Below, in pieces: positions 46,701-52,969 of a stretch of DNA of 64,000 bases (its first letter is position 1; every line of letters starts with the position of its first letter). The stretch is from Chloracidobacterium sp. GTDB taxonomy: Bacteria; Acidobacteriota; Blastocatellia; Pyrinomonadales; Pyrinomonadaceae. Below the pieces are notes generated by a model. The model was not told the origin of the DNA. It saw nothing but the letters and a program-made list of their open reading frames with translations, and made no database searches. The stretch spans positions 186,001-250,000 of the forward strand of contig JADKKB010000001.1 in assembly GCA_016720705.1 (NCBI GenBank), read 5' to 3'. The position numbers and the translations under genes are program-made.

Positions 46701-47696
46701 GGCATATACCAGGGAATTGTGACGGTCGGAGATGAGATCTTTACTATGAGGGGTGAAATGTCAAAAAACACTACAAAGTGTTACTCGGAAGCTATTGGCG
46801 CTCAAATTGAAATTGAATCTTCGATGATGCGACATCTGTTGAAGGGCGAAGACATTCGAAGGTATGAGAAACCTGTCAGTGATCTGCTACTTTTCTACCC
46901 TCATTATATAGACTCCAGAGGCAAAACCGTGCCGCTTGAAGAATCGAAATTGAGGGCCGAATTTCCTCTTGCTTATCGGTACATTGCCCAATTTAAGAAG
47001 CAACTCATTGAGAAGAAAATCAAATATAAGACGAACCCAAAGTATTGGTATTCGCTTCACCGTTCGCGCGATCTCAAAATATTCGAGGGCGATAAAATAA
47101 TCACACCTTATTTGCAGAATTCTCCAAATTTCGCGTTTGATCGCGCGGGTTGGCTTACAAATACGAAAGGCTATGTACTCGTCGTGAGCAACGAAATGGA
47201 ATTCAATTATAAATACCTTCTCGGGGTTCTCAATAGCCCAGTACTCTGGTATTTCATCAAACAGACGAGCAGTCCCTTCAGCGGGGCTTTCTATGAATTT
47301 ACGACCAATAACTTGGGTAGATTTACTGTGCCGAATTGCGAGATGGAAGCCCAAAAATTGATTGCGACAATAGTTGATTACGTTCTTTATCTTAAAGGCA
47401 TCATGCTTGATGAAACTGACTCTGCCCGATCTTTAATGATCGCGTACTTTGAACAAGTCATCAATGGTCTCGTTTACGAGCTATATCTGGCAAAAGAAAT
47501 ACAGGAAGCGCAGAAATACTTTTTCAAACCTCTGAAAGACGAAAAGTTGCCGGCGGTGGATAAAATCCACGGGGATAAGCTCGCGGAGATTCGTCGAATA
47601 TTCGAATGTCTTTTTGATCGCAATCACGTTATCAGGAAGAACATTTTTTTTCTCGACACACTAGAAATTGTTCGGATAATCGAGGGCAAAGCGTAA
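43704..47696 (+). CDS. Eco57I-like N6-adenine DNA methyltransferase with coiled-coil insertion
   Basis: 1330 residues. The N-terminal 480 residues include L-N-G-G-L-F-E-P near 350, as in type IIG/PglX-type enzymes. SAM motif I is D509-P-A-I-G-S-G-A-F517; catalytic motif IV is N838-P-P-Y841. Between them, about 605-815, lies a long charged helical insert (L-K-K-L-R-Q-D-L-D-G and K-L-K-K-Q-I-V-Q-K-Q-K-E-L) with coiled-coil character. The C-terminal 400 residues resemble a TaqI/Eco57I target-recognition domain. I see no convincing PD-(D/E)xK nuclease motif, so cleavage may come from a partner. Two hand-counted lines have low GC (23 and 21 of 60). Its stop overlaps the next start (TAATG). Confidence 0.88.
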   Translation: MNEEQARSLIKDVFQSRFAKPAFEEFLSEFLPSFDLTKAFGPLSGNVIRAAFRDRIASYERVGQYADPDQRKIDVLIINLNRETTLQHGRTGLRNFAADYLQSDRGLGKTAVLLAYVPSDGGDWRFSFVTLETSLAENEKGRFKEVVDKITPARRKSFLVGESEKSHTAQSRFVKWIGSRNAPTVQEIEDCFDVEAVTKEFFNKYKVLFERTRAAILDVCEKNSRVKQEFLDIGLSKKAVDGSDNETLVPNADDFAKKLLGQVVFLYFLQRKGWFGVQTEWGDGDKKFLRHLFENREDYLTGARTGKKCNYFNDILEPLFYEALAYPRDRDYSKQFDCKIPFLNGGLFEPIYGYNWQQFDLLLPDDLFSNNEKTKDGDIGDGILDIFDRYNFTVNESEPLETEVAVDPEMLGKVFENLLPEHEKKGKGAYYTPRPIVAYMCQQSLINYLDTHFANIARDDLETFIIYGERHADFEARSNKANEDKLLPDGIRANARKIDKRLANIKVCDPAIGSGAFPVGMMHEIVRARQTLASIGSMPEKSAYELKRHAIENSLYGVDIDSGAVEIAKLRLWLSLVVDEEDRKTVQPLPNLDFKIMQGDSLIDEFRGIRLFDDAMLDQKAALTHDSEQLISDLKEKIAKKTQEFFLLHQKGDAAAIKLHAVEKDIVALKVQLDGATGKGKDRKAAGESLYNGSEEPSKVSIRFAELQKIHQAIIKETNGERKRDLRAAADRLEHEFVSENLREVEKAVNQQLKKLRQDLDGEVANVKATMKSEIETPKIQKLKKQIVQKQKELSDLGETQEQLAMMDFSKFKPFFLWHLHFFEIFQTQGGFDVVLGNPPYLKIQNISDEIAKILKSKYVTATGKFDIYVTFIEKSFALLNHSGVVLFIHPHRFLTADYGNGLKKLLDDIRGLRSAILFGIQQIFETATTYTGIFEYSNNNVSIQVKEVGSKVFQHIPFSTKQYSNDASHWRTLTSNEESSSLVGRLSSFPNRLTEVFEGIYQGIVTVGDEIFTMRGEMSKNTTKCYSEAIGAQIEIESSMMRHLLKGEDIRRYEKPVSDLLLFYPHYIDSRGKTVPLEESKLRAEFPLAYRYIAQFKKQLIEKKIKYKTNPKYWYSLHRSRDLKIFEGDKIITPYLQNSPNFAFDRAGWLTNTKGYVLVVSNEMEFNYKYLLGVLNSPVLWYFIKQTSSPFSGAFYEFTTNNLGRFTVPNCEMEAQKLIATIVDYVLYLKGIMLDETDSARSLMIAYFEQVINGLVYELYLAKEIQEAQKYFFKPLKDEKLPAVDKIHGDKLAEIRRIFECLFDRNHVIRKNIFFLDTLEIVRIIEGKA

Positions 47697-49177
47697 TGTC
47701 TATTCGGATCATCAAGATCGAAGCGAAGAACTTCCGCGTATTCGGCAGCCGGCCGTTGAAGATCGATTTGACGGCAACAGGAAAGAATCTGCTCGTATAT
47801 GGAGAAAATGGGAGCGGTAAGTCATCCGTGTTTCTCGCTCTCAAGGATTTTCTCGAATGCGCGGAACGTGATGCATCCAAACGGAACGTAACCGTATTCC
47901 CGTACAGAAATATCTTCGCGACAACAGATGACGGATTTGTAAAAATTGAACTCACCGGCTTACCGCGGCCCGCACAGCAATCAAAATCCCAAAAGAAACG
48001 TCCGATGACGCAGGCCTATGAGTGGTCAAATGCAACAGACAATACGAACGACCAACTCATTCTTGAGATTAACAAAACAAAGGGATTTATTGACTACAAA
48101 GCCCTTCTCGCGACGTATTTTCTCCATCAGGATCAGGACACAGTCAACATTTTCAAACTCCTGATGGGTAGCGTCCTTGAAAATGTTGAAAACGATATCA
48201 CTAACCGAAAATTCGGCGAAGAATGGAACCGAGCCCTGTACGCCTTTGAAAACCTTAACTACCGAAGCAAAACGGCAAAAGACGGTTTAACGGGACTGCT
48301 CAAAGAATATAGTGACGGACTGATTGAAAAGCTGAAAGAACTCCAAGCTAAAGCCAAGGAAATACTCGACACTTTCGGCTATAATCTCGATCTTGAAATT
48401 GGGTGCGCGGGGATTTCGTTTGATGAAAAAGCGAAGGAGATAAGAAATCAGAAGGTCATCCTGAAAGTTAAGTCCTTCGGCCAGGACAGGGACGGACATC
48501 ATCTATTCCTCAACGAGGCAAAACTCTCTGCCATTGCTATTTCCATCTTTTTTGCAGCCCTACTACTTCAGCCTGAAAGCCGATTGCGGATCTTAGCTCT
48601 GGATGACGTTCTAATCGGCTTAGACATGTCTAACAGACTTCCAGTTCTGGACATCCTGAAGCAGCACTTTAGCGAGTATCAAATCTTCTTTTTTACCTAT
48701 GATCGGGCTTGGTATGAAATTGTAAAACTTCGCTTTACGGATTGGGCAACCGCAGAGTTTTTTGCAGGTAAAACTGATGAGCGTGATTTCTCGATCTATA
48801 ACCACGTCAAATCGTATTTGGAGGTTTCGAAGCAGTATCTAGCCGATCATGACTATAAAGCCGCGATGGTGTATTTGAGGACGCATTTCGAGATGATCCT
48901 TAAGAAGTTCTGTGACAAGAAGAAATTGGCCGTTACGTATCACATTCTAGACCGCCGATATACTTCAGAGAACTTTTGGGAAGCTGCAAAACTTGCGAAG
49001 AAGACTGATAGTACCAACGTAATTAGTGCCCTAGTTGTCGCCGAAATTGAACTTTATCGGACGATCACGATAAACGAGCTTTGCCACGCAAGTTTCGTAG
49101 GAACGAACCAAGCTGAAGTGGCTGGAGCAATTGCGGCCGTGGAGGCGTTAGAAGTGGAATTGGTATCATTTTTATGA
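47696..49177 (+). CDS. RecF/OLD-like ABC-type ATPase of the defence operon
   Basis: 493 residues. Walker A is G36-E-N-G-S-G-K-S43 after a K-I-E-A-K-N-F-R-V-F start, the SMC/RecF style. A degenerate signature L-S-A-I-A-I-S-I-F-F precedes Walker B R-I-L-A-L-D-D (298-304), D-loop G-L-D and a switch His position read as T-Y-D. The gap between the Walker motifs is about 250 residues, too short for long SMC arms. The last 125 residues are a separate helical domain (A-A-M-V-Y-L-R-T-H-F-E-M-I-L-K-K-F-C; N-E-L-C-H-A-S) of unknown role. Last gene of the operon, overlapping the methyltransferase stop by one base. Confidence 0.85.
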   Translation: MSIRIIKIEAKNFRVFGSRPLKIDLTATGKNLLVYGENGSGKSSVFLALKDFLECAERDASKRNVTVFPYRNIFATTDDGFVKIELTGLPRPAQQSKSQKKRPMTQAYEWSNATDNTNDQLILEINKTKGFIDYKALLATYFLHQDQDTVNIFKLLMGSVLENVENDITNRKFGEEWNRALYAFENLNYRSKTAKDGLTGLLKEYSDGLIEKLKELQAKAKEILDTFGYNLDLEIGCAGISFDEKAKEIRNQKVILKVKSFGQDRDGHHLFLNEAKLSAIAISIFFAALLLQPESRLRILALDDVLIGLDMSNRLPVLDILKQHFSEYQIFFFTYDRAWYEIVKLRFTDWATAEFFAGKTDERDFSIYNHVKSYLEVSKQYLADHDYKAAMVYLRTHFEMILKKFCDKKKLAVTYHILDRRYTSENFWEAAKLAKKTDSTNVISALVVAEIELYRTITINELCHASFVGTNQAEVAGAIAAVEALEVELVSFL

Positions 49178-49594
49178 CGAGGACTTCAGCGGGAACAATG
49201 GCGATATGAGCCAACCAACCTTCGCATTCATGGGGAACGTGGATATTGCAGATATTATTCTCGACGCCAGCGATTGAGTCATCTATGCTGCCCCGTGCTT
49301 TTCCGAGAGCATTGCCGACTTTGAATAAGAACCGCAGGCGGAAACGCTCACTGCTGAATGGGTTAGTCAAGCGTCAAAGCGTCGATATGCGGTTCTGCAA
49401 GATCGTGGCGGAACGATGAAATACAATTTAAAAAACCGTGGGACAGTGGGACAAGACGGCTAAGAGCATTATTTGGCGAGTTTAACTTGTCCCAGCTAAG
49501 GTAACGCGCGTGGAACAAATACGTAAGTTATTGACGGTGAAGACGTTATCGGTGTTTGAAAGGCTAATTCTTGTCCCAACGCGAGTAATTTGTA
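49178..49594. other. Gene-free stretch at the right edge of the defence operon
   Basis: No supported gene. Short broken frames are present on the plus strand (for example 49190-49278, ending at a TGA after F-M-G-N-V-D-I-A-D-I-I-L-D-A-S-D). The nine-base word CTTGTCCCA occurs twice (about 49488 and 49573), near GTGGGACAGTGGGACAAG. It looks like decayed or insertion-site debris, possibly marking the island border. No direct repeat matching the left edge was found by eye. Confidence 0.4.
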
Positions 49595-50101
49595 CTACTT
49601 TGTACTAGAAATTGGCTCGTTGCTCGGCCTTGGCGGTAGTCGGTCGATCAGATCAGCGAGGATTATCGCGGCGGCGGCGGAATCGACCTTGGCGCGGGTG
49701 TCGGCGGCGGCGCCTTCGGACCAGAGGCGTGATTTGGCTTCGTATGAGGTGTTTCGTTCGTCCTGTAGCACGACCGGAATATCGAGCGAGAGGGCGAACT
49801 TGCGGGCTAAATCGCGGGCGTAGGTGCTCATTTCGCTTTCCGTGCCGTCGGATTCGAGCGGCAAACCAATTGCCAGTGCTTTAGCATCAAATTCCGCGAT
49901 AATGGTTTTGACGGATAAAAGTAAACTTTTCCAATTGGTTCGCGTTATAACGTCGAGCGGCCGAGTCGTGACGCGGAGTTCGTCGCATATGGCAACTCCG
50001 ATGCGTTTGGTGCCGGGATCGAGCGAGAGCAGGCGGCCGGCGGGCGGAACTTGGGAAATGTCTGCAATCGGGACGTTATTAACTGTATCTAATTCTTGCA
50101 C
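49595..50101 (-). CDS. ruvX: Holliday junction resolvase-like / pre-16S rRNA nuclease YqgF
   Basis: 168 residues of the RNase H-like YqgF family. The N-terminal acidic motif is L-S-L-D-P-G-T-K-R-I-G-V-A, followed by L-A-I-G-L-P and a second acidic residue in L-Q-D-E-R-N-T-S, and the C-terminal A-A-A-I-I-L-A-D-L. YqgF matures the 5' end of 16S rRNA and is implicated in recombination. An N-terminal extension of about 24 residues precedes the core; the true start may lie at an internal position. Lies immediately right of the defence operon debris. Confidence 0.9.
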   Translation of the reverse strand: MQELDTVNNVPIADISQVPPAGRLLSLDPGTKRIGVAICDELRVTTRPLDVITRTNWKSLLLSVKTIIAEFDAKALAIGLPLESDGTESEMSTYARDLARKFALSLDIPVVLQDERNTSYEAKSRLWSEGAAADTRAKVDSAAAAIILADLIDRLPPRPSNEPISSTK

Positions 50102-50165
50102 GAATAATTTTGATGTCGGATAATTCCTAAACGACGCGGTTTTAGTTTTTGGTCAGAGGTATTAT

Positions 50166-51470
50166 ATGTCATTTCGCGGAAAGATCTGGGTTTTGGTGCT
50201 CTCGGGAGCGATCGCAATCTACGCGGTCATCGGTGGCTTGCCGCTCGTCGGCAGCCTTCTGACGACCCAGGCCCAACAACCGGTGAACGATCCCGGAGCC
50301 CAGTTACGGATCGTTGAGTCGGTGCTCCAGCATATTCAGAACGATTATGTGGACGAGCCGAATATGGAAAAGGTTCGTGTCGGAGCCCTTCGCGGGCTCG
50401 CCTCGGGACTCGATCCGTACTCGTCATATCTGACGCCAGAGCAGGTCAAGGAATATCAGGCCGGAACATTTGCCTCAAAGGCCGGGATCGGAGCCGAATT
50501 GTCTCAGGTCGCAGGTTTTGTTTATATCATCTCCGCACCAACCGGTTCGCCGGCAGAAAAAGCGGGTATTAAGTCGGGCGATGTGGTCGAGTATATCGAC
50601 AGCAAGGCAACTCGCGACATATCACTATATGACGCACGGCAATTATTGTCGGGCGACGCAGGCTCAGTCGTCGGCCTCCGAGTGCTTCGCTCCGGCGAAA
50701 AGCCGCAGACGATCAAGGTCACTCGCGGAAGCTTCAAGGCTCCGACTGCCGAATCGCGTATCGAAAGCGGCAAGATCGGCATCATAAAGGTCAACAGCCT
50801 GGATACCGGCGAGGCCGCGGACATCCGCTCACAACTCGGTTCACTCACTAAGCAGGGTGCTCAAAAGATAATATTAGACCTTCGCGGCGTCGCGGGCGGC
50901 ACACTTGAAGAAGGGGCGGCGGTCGCCAATCTCTTTATCAAAGACGGTGATCTGGCAAAGGTCGTTGGCCGCGAGGGCAAGGTCACACGGACAATTACCG
51001 CTGATCCGGCAAAAGCAGCGTTCGCAGGCGAAATGGCTGTTTTGACAAGTGTTGGGACTGCCGGAGCAGCGGAGGTTGTGGCCGCCGCAGTGGCCGAGCG
51101 TAAGCGCGGCGAGGTGATCGGCGAGCGTACTTTCGGGTCGGGCACCGACCAGCAGCTGTTTACGATGTCGAGCGGCGGTGGATACCTTCTGACCGTAGCA
51201 AAATGGGCATCGCCGGGCGGAACACCTTTCTTCGGTGACGATCGAAATTCGATGGGCGTTAAACCGTCGATCGAGGTCAAGCGTCCTGACACGCCGGAAC
51301 CGCTGGATGTCGAAGATATGGTCGATAAGCAAAAGACTGACGGGCAGAACCCGCAAGCGACGCCGACTCCGGCCCCGAAGGTGAAACCTGCGGTGACCGA
51401 GGACATTCAACTCAAGAAGGCTCTAGAGGTATTGGGCGTTAAATCGCAGTCCGCAAAGTCGGTCGGCTAA
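50166..51470 (+). CDS. S41 (C-terminal processing) peptidase homologue without catalytic Ser and Lys
   Basis: 434 residues. Signal/anchor at 8-35, an N-terminal helical part, a PDZ domain (about 100-185, with G-S-P-A-E-K-A-G-I-K-S-G-D), then the S41 fold. In Ctp enzymes the catalytic Ser sits in G-(S/T)-A-S-A-S-E and the Lys in T-F-G-K-G. Here these read G-T-A-G-A-A-E (G300) and T-F-G-S-G (S325). The two sites are 25 residues apart, as in active enzymes, so the alignment is firm. A Pro/Thr tail follows. Probably a pseudopeptidase binding proteins in the envelope. A GAGG lies 6 bases before the ATG. Confidence 0.85.
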   Translation: MSFRGKIWVLVLSGAIAIYAVIGGLPLVGSLLTTQAQQPVNDPGAQLRIVESVLQHIQNDYVDEPNMEKVRVGALRGLASGLDPYSSYLTPEQVKEYQAGTFASKAGIGAELSQVAGFVYIISAPTGSPAEKAGIKSGDVVEYIDSKATRDISLYDARQLLSGDAGSVVGLRVLRSGEKPQTIKVTRGSFKAPTAESRIESGKIGIIKVNSLDTGEAADIRSQLGSLTKQGAQKIILDLRGVAGGTLEEGAAVANLFIKDGDLAKVVGREGKVTRTITADPAKAAFAGEMAVLTSVGTAGAAEVVAAAVAERKRGEVIGERTFGSGTDQQLFTMSSGGGYLLTVAKWASPGGTPFFGDDRNSMGVKPSIEVKRPDTPEPLDVEDMVDKQKTDGQNPQATPTPAPKVKPAVTEDIQLKKALEVLGVKSQSAKSVG

Positions 51471-51500
51471 CACGAATACTGGAAAGTAATTAAGTTCCAA

Positions 51501-51530
51501 AAGGCCGAAATTTCGATTTCGGCCTTTTTA
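51501..51530 (+). terminator. Rho-independent terminator after the S41 gene
   Basis: AAGGCCGAAAT and ATTTCGGCCTT form an 11-bp perfect stem with a TTCG tetraloop, followed by T residues. Confidence 0.92.
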
Positions 51531-51572
51531 CTTGTTGTCGTAAATTGGCATCACTGATAAAATCGTCACCAA

Positions 51573-52031
51573 ATGAACGAAACAATGATCAGCATTCGTC
51601 CGTTTTGCGAAGAGGACCTCGGGGAGTGGTTTCGGCTGCGCCAATTGCTGTGGGACGAAACCGATCAGGAAGATCATCAGCGTGAAATGATGGATATCCT
51701 CGATCACAGGGATACGCAGTTTGTCGTCGTTGCCGATAATGGGCACGGTCAACTCGCCGGATTCCTCGAGGCGAGTATTCGTCCGTTTGTCGAAGATTGT
51801 GAGAGCGAAAACGTCGGATACCTCGAGGGATGGTACGTTGATAAAGCGTATCGCCGACTCGGTGTTGGTTCACGCCTCGTCGAACTTGCCGAAAAATGGG
51901 CTCGTCAAAGGGGCTGCACTGAAATGGCATCCGACGCCGAAATTGATAACGGCCCGAGCCTCGCTGCCCACGATCGCCTCGGCTACAAGGAAACATCGCG
52001 GCTTGTGCACCTCCGCAAAAATCTGGATTGA
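51573..52031 (+). CDS. GNAT acetyltransferase resembling aminoglycoside 6'-N-acetyltransferase AAC(6')
   Basis: 152 residues, single GNAT domain. Wording typical of AAC(6')-I enzymes is seen: W-F-R-L-R-Q-L-L-W near the N-terminus, G-F-L-E-A-S-I-R-P, Y-L-E-G-W-Y-V at the core strand, the acetyl-CoA loop R-R-L-G-V-G-S-R, and G-C-T-E-M-A-S-D with D-N. Such enzymes acetylate the 6' amine of aminoglycosides; chromosomal homologues may act on other amines. It has its own position after a terminator, not in a mobile context. Function by sequence pattern only. Confidence 0.75.
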   Translation: MNETMISIRPFCEEDLGEWFRLRQLLWDETDQEDHQREMMDILDHRDTQFVVVADNGHGQLAGFLEASIRPFVEDCESENVGYLEGWYVDKAYRRLGVGSRLVELAEKWARQRGCTEMASDAEIDNGPSLAAHDRLGYKETSRLVHLRKNLD

Positions 52032-52034
52032 TCT

Positions 52035-52757
52035 GTGAGACGTTTTTGGATTACATTGTTGCCGCTGATCGTGTTGTGGTCGTTCATCGCCGTATCGGCG
52101 GTCGCGGGCCAGTCGATCGACCAATCGTTCCCGACCGCGGTCCGCTCAAATGAGATCGTAGGCAGTATCAAAGCCAGGGACATCGGCGACGCCCGTCTGA
52201 CGACTTACTATTTTGCGTTTAACGGCGATCAAGGCGATATCTTCGTCAACGTCGTTACTAAGAATTTTGACGGCGATATCGACATTTTTATCGCTGACGG
52301 TTTGCGTCCGCTGACCAAGATCGTCATATTTGCCGACGCATCGTCAAATGAGACCGGCCGTATCGTGTATCTTCGAAAATCTGAAAAGCTATTGCTCCGG
52401 ATCCAGGGCCGTACGCCGAACGACGACCCCGCGGCGTTTCGAGTCAAGTTCGCCGGTAGCTTTGTGGCGATCAAGGACGCCGTTGATGACGATGTCGCAG
52501 CACCTAAGGTAACAGAGTCCGGCAGCGGTAGCGTGCGGGTTAATTCGGTAGGTACGATCATCGAAATGCCTGCGAAGCCCGTACCGCCCGTCACCAAGAC
52601 GAATACCACCGCGATCGCCACGGTCGAGAAACCCGCAAAGGAAAAGACAGCCAAGGCAATAAAGCCGGAACGGTCGGCCGATGGCGAGTCAAAATCGGTA
52701 TCCGGGAAGAAAAGTGCTGTACCGGACAAGCCCAAATCGTCCAAGAGGCGCAGGTAG
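52035..52757 (+). CDS. Secreted hypothetical protein, probably frameshifted at its 3' end
   Basis: 240 residues beginning at GTG 52035, right after the acetyltransferase stop. Signal peptide (W-I-T-L-L-P-L-I-V-L-W-S-F-I-A-V-S-A-V-A-G), then a beta-rich domain of about 110 residues (T-Y-Y-F-A-F-N-G-D-Q-G-D-I-F-V-N) like pre-peptidase C-terminal (PPC) domains. It ends in a Lys/Pro-rich region. The reading frame stops at 52757, but the -1 frame continues with a sensible sequence to 52969 (see next entry). No catalytic residues recognised. Confidence 0.55.
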   Translation: MRRFWITLLPLIVLWSFIAVSAVAGQSIDQSFPTAVRSNEIVGSIKARDIGDARLTTYYFAFNGDQGDIFVNVVTKNFDGDIDIFIADGLRPLTKIVIFADASSNETGRIVYLRKSEKLLLRIQGRTPNDDPAAFRVKFAGSFVAIKDAVDDDVAAPKVTESGSGSVRVNSVGTIIEMPAKPVPPVTKTNTTAIATVEKPAKEKTAKAIKPERSADGESKSVSGKKSAVPDKPKSSKRRR

Positions 52758-52969
52758 AAAAAACGAAGTCAGCCGAAACCACGGCGGCGGGCGACCCGAT
52801 GGCGGCATTTCGATTGGTTGTCGTCTTTAAGGACGGCAAAAAGATCGAGCGGCAGATGACCGACGTTATTCGCTTTACGGTTGATAACGGTACGCTGACC
52901 GTAATATTTAAGGATGGCTACATCGGCCGCTATCCGATGATCGGCGTATTGCGTGTCGATATCGAATAG
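52758..52969 (+). pseudogene. Out-of-frame continuation of the preceding gene
   Basis: In the -1 frame the sequence reads A-Q-I-V-Q-E-A-Q-V-E-K before the old stop. It continues as A-A-F-R-L-V-V-V-F-K-D-G-K-K-I-E, then F-T-V-D-N-G-T-L-T-V-I-F-K-D-G-Y, to TAG at 52969. This is a plausible small beta domain. No SD precedes the internal ATG at 52800. A frameshift (mutation, sequencing error or programmed slip) is the simplest reading. Confidence 0.5.

Noticed and set aside
47696..49177. HEPN toxin domain at the ATPase C-terminus
   Set aside because: The spacing of Arg and His (R455, H464) does not match the HEPN R-x(4-6)-H motif.
49065..49370. Minus-strand frame of 101 codons overlapping the ATPase end
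   Set aside because: It overlaps a real gene, has no SD and shows no recognisable pattern.
40333..49600. Flanking direct repeats or an integrase marking a mobile island
   Set aside because: None found by eye on either side; only GC and context suggest transfer.
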